From assembly GCF_010614725.1 (NCBI RefSeq), contig NZ_JAAEHL010000008.1:282559-346558 (forward strand): DNA of 64,000 nucleotides. The letters run 5' to 3'. The notes under the pieces are model-generated. The model made no database searches. It worked only from the letters and a program-made list of their open reading frames with translations, and was not told where the DNA came from. The first letter of the stretch is position 1. The number at the start of each line of letters is the position of its first letter. Positions 25,951 to 33,935 of the stretch are shown here, one piece after another. Position numbers and translations under genes: made by a program. This DNA is from Flavobacterium ajazii (lineage in GTDB: Bacteria > Bacteroidota > Bacteroidia > Flavobacteriales > Flavobacteriaceae).

Positions 25951-26009
25951 GATTGTGCTATGGTTATTTGAAACAGAATTAAAGACAAATAAAACTAATA
26001 TACAATCCT
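25949..26009 (+). promoter_or_regulatory. Antiterminator stem of the pheA attenuator
   Basis: AGGATTGT (25949-25956), which overlaps the leader stop codon, is fully complementary to ACAATCCT (26002-26009). The second half overlaps the left arm of the terminator at 26004-26012, so the two structures exclude each other. A small stem, CTTCT/AGAAG, inside the leader frame (about 25932-25946) may act as the pause hairpin. Confidence 0.8.
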
Positions 26010-26032
26010 GATGAAAATCAGGATTTTTTTTT
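26004..26032 (+). terminator. Attenuator terminator in front of pheA
   Basis: AATCCTGAT (26004-26012), loop GAAA, ATCAGGATT (26017-26025), with a nine-T run (26024-26032). It ends 6 bases before the pheA start codon, so it cannot be the end of an upstream gene and must control readthrough. Confidence 0.9.
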
Positions 26033-26038
26033 GACTAT

Positions 26039-26878
26039 ATGACATCTAAAATTGCAATACAAGGTATTAAAGGTTCTTTTCATCATCAGGTTGTGAAAGA
26101 GTATTTCTCTGAAAATGTAGATATTGATGAATGCCTGTCTTTTGAAGAATTGATCGACAGCCTTATTGCCGGAAAATCTGATCAGGCCGTTATGGCGATC
26201 GAAAACTCAATTGCGGGTCCGATTATTCCAAATTATGCATTGATTGACAAGAACAATCTGCACATAATTGGAGAACATTATTTAAATATTCAGCAGAATT
26301 TAATGGCTTTAAAAGGTCAGAAGATCGAAGATATAAGAGAAGTTCACTCACATCCAATGGCACTTTTGCAGTGTATGGATTTCTTAAAACAATATCCAAA
26401 TATCAAATTGGTTGAGGATAAAGATACGGCCGAAACAGCAAGAAGAATTCAGGAAAAGCAGTTAACCGGAATTGCTGCAATTGCGAGTGTAACGGCTTCT
26501 GAAATGTACGATCTGGATATTATTGCATCGTCAATTCAAACGATCAAAAACAATATGACGCGTTTCGTAATCATCAAAAAGCAAAATTCATTTTTGCCGG
26601 AAAGCGAAATCAACAGAGCTTCTGTAAAATTTGAATTGGATCATAAAAGAGGAAGTCTGGCAGCGGTTTTGAATGTAATGAGCGACTGCAAACTGAATTT
26701 GACAAAAATCCAGTCGCTTCCAAAAATCGAAACGCCTTGGAAATATTCATTCTTTGTAGATGTAACATTCGAAAAATATGAAGATTATGCAAAAGCAAAA
26801 TCGCTCTTAAATATAATGGCAGAATATTTTAAAGTATTAGGAGAATACAGAAACACAAAACCTTTGACTGAGTCATAA
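26039..26878 (+). CDS. pheA: Prephenate dehydratase
   Basis: Converts prephenate to phenylpyruvate, the step committed to phenylalanine. The protein is 279 aa and monofunctional. The dehydratase domain spans residues about 4-180 and includes AIQGIKGSFHHQ, the AIENSIAGPI site and the catalytic Thr174-Arg175-Phe176 (NNMTRFVII). The C-terminal ACT domain (about 193-270, RGSLAAVLNVMSDCKLNLTK, IQSLPK) is the usual Phe-binding feedback site. There is no chorismate mutase domain; that activity is supplied by the DAHP synthase fusion at the end of the operon. Transcription is preceded by a Phe/Tyr leader attenuator. Confidence 0.95.
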   Translation: MTSKIAIQGIKGSFHHQVVKEYFSENVDIDECLSFEELIDSLIAGKSDQAVMAIENSIAGPIIPNYALIDKNNLHIIGEHYLNIQQNLMALKGQKIEDIREVHSHPMALLQCMDFLKQYPNIKLVEDKDTAETARRIQEKQLTGIAAIASVTASEMYDLDIIASSIQTIKNNMTRFVIIKKQNSFLPESEINRASVKFELDHKRGSLAAVLNVMSDCKLNLTKIQSLPKIETPWKYSFFVDVTFEKYEDYAKAKSLLNIMAEYFKVLGEYRNTKPLTES

Positions 26879-26958
26879 AGTTGAAAAGTCGAAAGTCTTA
26901 AAGTCAAAAATAAAAGCATATAGCCTAAGGCATAAAGCATACAGCAAAAATTAAAACA

Positions 26959-28104
26959 ATGAGTACAACAGCAAAACGATTAGACACAGTTGAAGAATAC
27001 TACTTCTCATCAAAACTTAGAGAAGTTCGTCAGTTGATGTCTGAAGGAAAACCGATCATCAACATGGGAATTGGAAGCCCTGATTTGAGTCCGTCAAAAG
27101 CAGTAATTGAAGCAGTCGCTGCGGCAATTCAAGACGAAAACGGACATGGCTATCAAAGCTATCAGGGATTGCCAGAAATGAGGCAGGCGATGGCGGATTT
27201 TTATCGTGATCAGTTTGGTGTTGAAGTGAATCCGAATAATGAGATTTTACCTCTTATGGGTTCAAAAGAAGGAATTATGCACATTTCGTTAGCATTTTTA
27301 AATGAAGGCGATCACGTTTTGATTCCGAATCCAGGTTATCCAACTTATACTTCGGTAACCAATTTGGTTCAGGCAGTTCCGGTTTATTATGATTTGAAAG
27401 AAGAAAATGGATGGGAACCGGATTTTGAAGCTCTTGAAAAATTAGATCTTTCGAAAGTTAAAATTATGTGGCTGGGTTATCCGCACATGCCAACAGGAGC
27501 GAGAGGGAGTTTAGCGTTATTTGAAAAATTGGTTGCTTTTGCTAAAAAACACAATATATTATTGATCAACGACAATCCGTATAGTTTTGTTTTGAATGAT
27601 AATCCAATGAGTTTATTGCAAGTTGAAGGTGCGAAAGATGTGGCTTTAGAATTGAATTCATTAAGTAAGACATTCAACATGGCAGGCTGGAGAGTCGGAA
27701 TGGTTTTAGGAAATCCTGAAATTATCGACGCGGTCCTAAAAGTAAAAAGCAACATGGACAGCGGGATGTATTACGGAATTCAGAAAGGAGCAATCGCAGC
27801 TTTAAAATGTGATAAATCTTGGTTCGAAGACCAAAACAAAATTTACAGACGCCGAAGAGAATTAACGGAGAAGTTAGCAGAAAAGTTAAACTGTAAAGTA
27901 TATAAAGAAGGAGTTGGTTTATTTGTTTGGGCAAAACTTCCGGAAGGAATAGCATCAGCAGAAAAGTTCATTGACGAAATATTATATGAGAAACATATTT
28001 TCATCACGCCGGGAACCATTTTCGGAAGCAGTGGCGAAGGATATATTAGATTCTCACTTTGTGTAAAAGAAGAAAAAGTACAAGAAGCTATTGATAGATT
28101 TTAG
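26959..28104 (+). CDS. Class I/II PLP-dependent aminotransferase (probably aromatic)
   Basis: A fold-type I aminotransferase of 381 aa. The PLP-binding Lys237 lies in LNSLSKTFNMAGWRVGM; substrate and phosphate contacts are in NMGIGSPDLSPS, NPGYPTYTSVT and NDNPYSFVLND. The C-terminal Arg is in GYIRFSLC. Relatives include LL-diaminopimelate and aspartate/aromatic aminotransferases. Its position between pheA and tyrA strongly suggests it converts phenylpyruvate and 4-hydroxyphenylpyruvate to Phe and Tyr. The 80-bp gap after pheA is A-rich and low in complexity, without a terminator. Confidence 0.88.
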   Translation: MSTTAKRLDTVEEYYFSSKLREVRQLMSEGKPIINMGIGSPDLSPSKAVIEAVAAAIQDENGHGYQSYQGLPEMRQAMADFYRDQFGVEVNPNNEILPLMGSKEGIMHISLAFLNEGDHVLIPNPGYPTYTSVTNLVQAVPVYYDLKEENGWEPDFEALEKLDLSKVKIMWLGYPHMPTGARGSLALFEKLVAFAKKHNILLINDNPYSFVLNDNPMSLLQVEGAKDVALELNSLSKTFNMAGWRVGMVLGNPEIIDAVLKVKSNMDSGMYYGIQKGAIAALKCDKSWFEDQNKIYRRRRELTEKLAEKLNCKVYKEGVGLFVWAKLPEGIASAEKFIDEILYEKHIFITPGTIFGSSGEGYIRFSLCVKEEKVQEAIDRF

Positions 28105-28149
28105 AAGCAAGAGCCAAGACTTTTTTTAAACTTGGAATTTTTAAAAATT

Positions 28150-29004
28150 ATGAAAGTATACGTAATAGGAATAGGATTAATAGGCGGTTCGATGGTGCTG
28201 GACATCAAAGAACAACATCCTGATTCGACCATTTTTGGAATCGATAATAACGAGAAACATTTGCAGGAAGCAATTGATCTTGGAGTTATCGATCAGGCAG
28301 GAAGCTTTGAAGATCTGGCTCATGCAGATTTTGTAATTGTTTCGGTTCCGGTAGATGTGGCGCTGACGGTTCTGCCAAAAGTTCTGGACATTGTTGGGGA
28401 TAAAACAATTGTTTTTGAAGTAGGGTCGACTAAAAAGCCAATTTGTGATGCAGTTGCCAATCATCCGAAAAGGAGAAATTTTATTGCTACGCACCCAATT
28501 GCAGGAACAGAGTTTTCAGGACCTTCGGCAGCAATAAAAGGTTTGTTTAAAGGAAAGACAAACATTATCTGCGAAGTGGAAAAAACCGCTTTCAAATTGC
28601 AGGAAAAAGCGTTACTGCTTTTCAGCGAAATAGGAATGAGGATTCGATATATGGATCCGGTTTCGCACGATAAACACATTGCTTACGTTTCGCATTTATC
28701 GCACATCAGTTCGTTTATGCTCGGAAAAACAGTAATGAACAAAGAAAAAGACGAACAGGATATTTTTGATATGGCGGGAAGTGGATTTGAAAGTACTGTT
28801 CGTTTAGCAAAAAGCTCACCAGCGATGTGGACACCGATTTTTAAGCAGAATAAAGAACATGTTCTGGAAACTTTAGAAGCTTATATTGCAAATCTCAGTC
28901 GGTTTAGGGATTTGTTAAAAGAAGAAGATTACAATGCCATTTTTGAAGAAATGGAAAGTACAAATAAAATAAAAGAGATATTAAACGGATTAATTAAAAA
29001 GTAA
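28150..29004 (+). CDS. tyrA: Prephenate dehydrogenase
   Basis: Oxidatively decarboxylates prephenate to 4-hydroxyphenylpyruvate for tyrosine. The ATG at 28150 is preferred over a TTG 18 bases upstream, because it puts the NAD motif VYVIGIGLIGGSMVLDI right at the N-terminus. The protein is then 284 aa, normal for the stand-alone enzyme. HPIAGTEFSGPSAA holds the catalytic His region, and YVSHLSHISSFML the second conserved His. It has neither an ACT domain nor a chorismate mutase domain. It sits in the operon between the aminotransferase and DAHP synthase. Confidence 0.93.
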   Translation: MKVYVIGIGLIGGSMVLDIKEQHPDSTIFGIDNNEKHLQEAIDLGVIDQAGSFEDLAHADFVIVSVPVDVALTVLPKVLDIVGDKTIVFEVGSTKKPICDAVANHPKRRNFIATHPIAGTEFSGPSAAIKGLFKGKTNIICEVEKTAFKLQEKALLLFSEIGMRIRYMDPVSHDKHIAYVSHLSHISSFMLGKTVMNKEKDEQDIFDMAGSGFESTVRLAKSSPAMWTPIFKQNKEHVLETLEAYIANLSRFRDLLKEEDYNAIFEEMESTNKIKEILNGLIKK

Positions 29005-29017
29005 AAACTATAATAAA

Positions 29018-30100
29018 ATGGAAAATAAGAAAGAAATGAGAAAGTGGTTAGAAGATTTCAATTTAAATCACCCACTTGTGATAGCTGGACCTTGTAGTGC
29101 AGAAACTGAAGATCAGGTATTGAAAATCGCTCACGAATTAAAAGATTCTAAAGTAAGTGTTTTCAGAGCTGGAATCTGGAAACCAAGAACTCGTCCGGGA
29201 GGATTTGAAGGTATTGGAGAAATTGGATTAAAATGGTTGCAAAAAGCAAAAGCTGAAACTGGTTTATTAATGGGAACAGAAGTTGCGACTGCAGCTCACT
29301 GTAAACTAGCTTTAGAATACGATATCGACGTTTTATGGGTTGGAGCACGTACAACGGCAAACCCTTTTGCAGTTCAGGAAATTGCAGATACTTTAAAAGG
29401 AACTGATAAAATAGTTTTGGTTAAAAACCCTGTAAACCCGGATTTAGCTTTATGGTTGGGTGGTGTTGAGCGTTTACACATGGCTGGAATCGAGAAATTA
29501 GGAGTTATCCACAGAGGTTTCTCTACTTACGAAAAAACAAAATACAGAAACATTCCAGAGTGGCAGATTGCTATCGAATTGCAAAATAAATTCCCTGATT
29601 TACCATTAATCATCGATCCATCTCACATTACTGGAGATCGTAAAATGATTTTCGAAGTAACTCAAGAGGCTTTAGACTTGAACTACGATGGTATGATTAT
29701 CGAAACGCATATCGATCCAGACAACGCTTGGTCTGATGCTGCGCAGCAAGTAACTCCAGACACTTTGAAACAAATCATCAAAGATTTGACGATTAGAAAA
29801 ACAGATGACACTACAGATGAGTACAGCCAAAAAATGACTAAACTAAGAGCTAATATCGATGTTTTGGATGCTAACTTATTAGAATTATTAGGAAAGCGTA
29901 TGAAAGTAGCTGACGAAATCGGTCAAGTAAAAAAAGATGCTAACGTGGCGATTCTTCAAAACAACCGTTGGAACGAAATCTTAGGAAAAATGATTTTAGA
30001 AGGTGAGAAAAAAGGTCTTACTGAAGAGTTTGTTTTAAGAATGTTCAAAGCAATTCACCAAGAGAGTATTGGTCACCAAGAGAAAATTTTTAACGCATAA
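29018..30100 (+). CDS. Bifunctional DAHP synthase / chorismate mutase (C-terminal AroQ domain)
   Basis: A fusion of the first and a late enzyme of the aromatic pathway, 360 aa. Residues about 15-265 are a type I-beta DAHP synthase barrel: VIAGPCSAETEDQVL, FRAGIWKPRTRPGGFEGIG, VLWVGARTTANPF, LIIDPSHITGDR. A linker with DDTTDEYSQK leads to the AroQ chorismate mutase (about 275-358): MTKLRANIDVLDANLLELLG, RMKVADEIGQVKKDANVAI. In Porphyromonas gingivalis a fusion with the same order is inhibited by prephenate, and the same control is likely here. It supplies the mutase activity that PheA and TyrA lack. Last gene of the attenuated operon, 13 bp after tyrA. Confidence 0.94.
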   Translation: MENKKEMRKWLEDFNLNHPLVIAGPCSAETEDQVLKIAHELKDSKVSVFRAGIWKPRTRPGGFEGIGEIGLKWLQKAKAETGLLMGTEVATAAHCKLALEYDIDVLWVGARTTANPFAVQEIADTLKGTDKIVLVKNPVNPDLALWLGGVERLHMAGIEKLGVIHRGFSTYEKTKYRNIPEWQIAIELQNKFPDLPLIIDPSHITGDRKMIFEVTQEALDLNYDGMIIETHIDPDNAWSDAAQQVTPDTLKQIIKDLTIRKTDDTTDEYSQKMTKLRANIDVLDANLLELLGKRMKVADEIGQVKKDANVAILQNNRWNEILGKMILEGEKKGLTEEFVLRMFKAIHQESIGHQEKIFNA

Positions 30101-30108
30101 TTTTCTTT

Positions 30109-30295
30109 AAATCCTATAAGTGATATAAGGTAATTTAAGTCTGACTTAAAAGTTGTTTTTAAGTTTTGTTATATCACACATTTAAAATTAGATTGTTTTT
30201 TAAAAAATCCCTATTGCTTTGAAAAAAGTGCTGGGGATTTTTTTGTTATAAAGAGCCACTATTTATATTCACTTATATAACTTATATGGTTTAAA
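30109..30295. repeat. AACCATATAAG-type inverted repeat enclosing a terminator
   Basis: The right arm (30267-30291) is the reverse complement of AACCATATAAGTTATATAAG followed by TGAAT. The left arm, from AAATCCTATAAGTGATATAA (30109-30128), is a decayed match. The terminator hairpin of the aromatic operon lies inside. Same family as 96-147 and 39589-39790. Confidence 0.55.
30202..30244 (+). terminator. Terminator of the aromatic amino acid operon
   Basis: AAAAAATCCC (30202-30211) pairs with GGGATTTTTT (30234-30243), and the inner part GCTTT/AGTGC pairs imperfectly. A T run follows. It lies about 100 bp after the DAHP synthase gene. Confidence 0.75.
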
Positions 30296-30304
30296 TTATT
30301 CATT

Positions 30305-30312
30305 TATCTTTG
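30305..30312 (+). promoter_or_regulatory. -7 element of rsgA
   Basis: TATCTTTG, a perfect TAnnTTTG match, 53 bases before the rsgA start. No good TTTG is seen at the expected upstream distance. Confidence 0.5.
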
Positions 30313-30365
30313 TAAAGAAATTTGGTTTAATCTAAAATCTAAAATCCGCAATCTAAAATTAAAGA

Positions 30366-31343
30366 ATGACAGGAACCGTTTATAAATCTACAGGAAGCTG
30401 GTATACCGTAAAATCTGAAAATGGAGATTTTATAGAATGCCGTATGAAAGGGAAATTCAGAATAAAAGGAATTAAAAGTACCAATCCTATTGCTGTAGGC
30501 GATATAGTTGATTATGAATTAGATGAAACTTCGGATACCATTACCGGAACAATTCATAATATTCAGGAAAGAAAAAATTATATCGTTCGTAAATCGGTTA
30601 ATTTGTCTAAACAGATTCATATCATTGCTTCAAATATTGATCAGGTTTTCTTATTGATTACCATTGATAATCCGCCGACAACAACCAGTTTTATAGACCG
30701 TTTTTTGGTTACCGCAGAAGCTTACGGAATCGAAGCAATTCTTGTATTCAACAAGATTGATACCTTAACAGAACAGACTTTAGACGATCAGCTTTATCTA
30801 CAGCACATTTATACTGAAATTGGATACAAATGCCTCCGAATTTCATCCACAGAAAACAAAGGTGTTGATAAACTGAAAGAAATGATGATTGGTAAGGTAA
30901 GTATGTTTTCCGGACATTCCGGAGTTGGAAAATCAACTTTGGTAAATGCAATGGAAGCAAGTCTTCACTTAAAAACTTCAGTAATTTCAGAACAAAGTAA
31001 ACAAGGCCAGCATACAACCACTTTTGCAGAAATGTACGATTTGTCTTTTGATGCCCGAATTATAGATACACCAGGAATAAAAGGTTTCGGAATTGTTGAC
31101 ATGGAGCCATCTGAAATAAGCGGTTATTTTCCTGAATTCTTCAGACTGAAAGATCAATGCAAGTTTAACAATTGTCTACATAAGGAGGAACCACATTGTG
31201 CGATAAAAGCAGCTTTAGAAAAAGACGAAATAGCCTGGTCGCGTTACAACAGTTATCTTAAAATCCTTGAAGGTGACGAAGAACATTACCGTACAGATAC
31301 TTATGGGGAAGATCGCGCTGCTAGTGATGAAACGAGAAAATAA
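30366..31343 (+). CDS. rsgA: Ribosome small-subunit biogenesis GTPase RsgA
   Basis: A circularly permuted GTPase of 325 aa that assists late 30S maturation. Order of parts: N-terminal OB-fold (about 1-75, GTVYKSTGSWYTVKSENGDF), then the permuted G domain with G4 FNKID first, the P-loop GHSGVGKSTLVN near residue 185, G2/G3 including the TTTF and DTPGIKGFG segments. The C-terminal zinc finger is CKFNNCLHKEEPHC, giving Cys, Cys, His and Cys ligands. All key motifs are intact. It has its own promoter and is followed by dtd after 143 bp. Confidence 0.96.
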   Translation: MTGTVYKSTGSWYTVKSENGDFIECRMKGKFRIKGIKSTNPIAVGDIVDYELDETSDTITGTIHNIQERKNYIVRKSVNLSKQIHIIASNIDQVFLLITIDNPPTTTSFIDRFLVTAEAYGIEAILVFNKIDTLTEQTLDDQLYLQHIYTEIGYKCLRISSTENKGVDKLKEMMIGKVSMFSGHSGVGKSTLVNAMEASLHLKTSVISEQSKQGQHTTTFAEMYDLSFDARIIDTPGIKGFGIVDMEPSEISGYFPEFFRLKDQCKFNNCLHKEEPHCAIKAALEKDEIAWSRYNSYLKILEGDEEHYRTDTYGEDRAASDETRK

Positions 31344-31405
31344 TCTTTTGAAATTCCAATTCAAAAAATCCAAATTCCAATTTAAAAAAATAACAGCAAT
31401 ATTTT

Positions 31406-31430
31406 GTAGAGATGCACCGCAGTTCATCTA
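31406..31430. repeat. Decayed GTAGAGATGCAC palindrome
   Basis: GTAGAGATGCAC followed by CGCA and GTTCATCTA: a palindrome with two breaks. It shares GAGATGCAC with the intact copy at 9591-9612. It lies between rsgA and dtd and has no obvious local function. Confidence 0.4.
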
Positions 31431-31486
31431 ACATTAAAATTTAAAATCTTTATAATCCTTTTAATCTGTGGCTAAAAAATAAAAAA

Positions 31487-31939
31487 ATGAGAGTTGTAAT
31501 TCAAAGAGTATCTGAAGCATCAGTAACCGTTGATGGTCAAAAAACAGCAGACATACAAAAAGGATTGTTAGTTTTAGTCGGAATTGAAGATGTCGATACT
31601 CAAGAAGATATTGACTGGCTTGCTGGGAAAATTATAAAAATGAGAATTTTTGGTGACGAAAATGACGTCATGAATTGTTCGGTTCAAGATGTAGATGGCG
31701 ATATTATTGTGGTAAGCCAATTTACACTTCATGCTTCTACAAAAAAAGGAAACCGTCCTTCGTACATAAAAGCTTCAAAACCGTCCTTTGCAATTCCAAT
31801 GTATGAGAACTTCGTTAAGGTATTGGAAAAAGAATTTAAAAAGAAAGTTCAGACTGGAATCTTTGGTGCAGAGATGAAAGTCAGTCTGTTAAATGATGGC
31901 CCTGTTACTATCGTAATGGACAGCAAAAACAGAGAATAA
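31487..31939 (+). CDS. dtd: D-aminoacyl-tRNA deacylase
   Basis: Removes D-amino acids (and glycine from tRNA-Ala) mischarged onto tRNA. The protein is 150 aa, the normal length. Signature motifs are SQFTLHASTKKGNRPSY (around residues 79-95), which carries the catalytic SQxT element, and GPVTIVMDS near the end, the Gly-cisPro-type motif. The N-terminal MRVVIQRVSEASVTVDG is also diagnostic. It starts a run of same-strand genes with the DUF3857 proteins; the gap to the next gene is 63 bp. Confidence 0.96.
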   Translation: MRVVIQRVSEASVTVDGQKTADIQKGLLVLVGIEDVDTQEDIDWLAGKIIKMRIFGDENDVMNCSVQDVDGDIIVVSQFTLHASTKKGNRPSYIKASKPSFAIPMYENFVKVLEKEFKKKVQTGIFGAEMKVSLLNDGPVTIVMDSKNRE

Positions 31940-32002
31940 AATTATTAAACATTTGTTAAGGAGTTTTCAGAAAATATATATATTTGGTGAAAATACTTAC
32001 TA

Positions 32003-33910
32003 ATGAAAATTCCTTGTTACGCGTTACTTTTTTTCTTATTTACTTTAGTTTCTTCAGCTCAAAAAGGTACTTATCTTATCTCTACAATTAAAGACAGTCT
32101 CAAAGAAAATGCCAATTCTGTTGTTCGTTTAGATCAAATGGATATTGTTATTGCTTCACAGCGAAGTATGAACATCAAAACACAAAGGGTAGTATCGGTT
32201 TTAAATGAAAAAGGGCTGAATGATATTGATGCGTATCAGCACTATGACAAAACAACTGCTATAAAAAACATCGAGGCAGTAGTCTATGATGCATTTGGTA
32301 ATGAAATAAAGAAAATTAAACGGAAAGATTTTAGAGACCAAAGTGCTGTAAGCGGAAGTACTCTTTTTTCAGATAGTCGTGTGGTTTATTTAGATTATAC
32401 ACCTATTTCATATCCTTTTACTATTGTTTATACCAGCGAGACAGAAACTTCAAATACAGCATTTATTCCACAATGGTATTTTTTGGGAGGATATTATCTG
32501 AGTATTGAAAAATGTGTTTTAAATGTTGCTTTTCCAAATGATTTAGGATTTAAAAAGAAAGAATTTCAGTTTTCAGGATATAACATTAAAAAGACAGTTG
32601 ATACCGATACCAGATTAAGTTATGAGGCTGTTAATATTTCAGCTCAGAAAGCAGAAGATTTAAGTCCATCTTCACGTGATCTTTTTCCGAGGATAATGAT
32701 GGGGTTAGAGCGTTTTCATCTTGAAGGTGTTGATGGAGCAGCCACAAACTGGACTGATTTCGGTAAATGGTATTCGGATAAAATATTAGCAGGAACAACT
32801 GATTTACCTGAAAGTACAAAACTCAAAATCAAAGAAGTTGTTGGAAATGAAAAAGATCCAGTAAAAAAAGCAAAACTGGTTTATGATTTTGTTCAGAAAA
32901 AATCAAGATATGTTAGCATTCAGGTTGGTATAGGCGGTTGGAAACCTATGCTTGCAAGTGATGTAGATCGTTTAGGATATGGAGACTGTAAGGCATTGTC
33001 AAATTACACAAAAGCACTTTTACAGGTAGTAGACGTTCCTTCTTATAATACTGTTTTGTATGGAGACCGTTACAAATTTGATATTCAGTCTGATTTTGTT
33101 TCGATGCAGGGGAATCATATGATATTGGCAATTCCAACAGGAAATAATTATACTTTTTTAGAATGTACAAGTCAGGATGATCCGTTTGGATATCAGGGTA
33201 CATTTACAGATGACAGGGATGTTCTTGTTGTTAAACCTGAAGGAGGGGAAATTATCAGAACAAAGATTTATGAAGATAGAGGAAATATTCAAAGAGATAA
33301 AGCAGTCTATACTATAGATGAAAATGGTCATTTTTCAGGTTCGATATCGATACTTTCTGAAGGTTCTGTTTATAGTAAAAAAATGCAGCTGGAACATTTA
33401 CAGCCCACAGAAAAAGAGGCGCATTATAAAGAATATTGGGATAATATTAATAATCTGAAATTAGGGAAAGTTACTTTTACTAATGATAAGGAAAATATTC
33501 GTTTTACTGAAGATATTAATGTTACTGCAGCAAATTATGGAGCAATTTCAGCTAATAAAATGATTTTCGTAATAGATGCCTTTAACCAATATACCGGAAG
33601 TGTTAAACGTATAAGAAATCGTAAAAATCCATTTCAGATTCAGCGTGGTTATTTAGATACAGATGAAATTGAAATTAACCTGCCAACAGGTTTTTCTATC
33701 GAATTCCTGCCTTCAAATTTTGAATTAAAAAATAAATTTGGAGAATATAAGACCGAAATCATCAAAAGCGAAAATAATAAGCTCATTTATAAACGCTCGA
33801 TGTTTTTAAACAAAGGAAAATATTCAAATAAAGAATATGACGAATACCGTCTTTTTATGGAGCAGGTTTCCAGAAATGACAATGCCAAAATTATATTAAC
33901 CAAAAACTAA
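32003..33910 (+). CDS. DUF3857/transglutaminase-like exported protein, catalytic residues intact
   Basis: A periplasmic or surface protein of 635 aa with a signal peptide (ends TLVSSAQKG). Residues about 30-200 are the DUF3857 domain, followed by a transglutaminase-like cysteine protease fold. The putative triad is present: Cys329 in GYGDCKALSN, His372 in QGNHMILAI, and the acidic residue in TFLECTSQDD. The C-terminal part is beta-rich. No substrate is known for the family. Two related proteins follow in tandem, but both have lost the Cys and His. First of four close genes. Confidence 0.87.
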   Translation: MKIPCYALLFFLFTLVSSAQKGTYLISTIKDSLKENANSVVRLDQMDIVIASQRSMNIKTQRVVSVLNEKGLNDIDAYQHYDKTTAIKNIEAVVYDAFGNEIKKIKRKDFRDQSAVSGSTLFSDSRVVYLDYTPISYPFTIVYTSETETSNTAFIPQWYFLGGYYLSIEKCVLNVAFPNDLGFKKKEFQFSGYNIKKTVDTDTRLSYEAVNISAQKAEDLSPSSRDLFPRIMMGLERFHLEGVDGAATNWTDFGKWYSDKILAGTTDLPESTKLKIKEVVGNEKDPVKKAKLVYDFVQKKSRYVSIQVGIGGWKPMLASDVDRLGYGDCKALSNYTKALLQVVDVPSYNTVLYGDRYKFDIQSDFVSMQGNHMILAIPTGNNYTFLECTSQDDPFGYQGTFTDDRDVLVVKPEGGEIIRTKIYEDRGNIQRDKAVYTIDENGHFSGSISILSEGSVYSKKMQLEHLQPTEKEAHYKEYWDNINNLKLGKVTFTNDKENIRFTEDINVTAANYGAISANKMIFVIDAFNQYTGSVKRIRNRKNPFQIQRGYLDTDEIEINLPTGFSIEFLPSNFELKNKFGEYKTEIIKSENNKLIYKRSMFLNKGKYSNKEYDEYRLFMEQVSRNDNAKIILTKN

Positions 33911-33935
33911 CCCAAACCAATCAAAAACTAATTAA

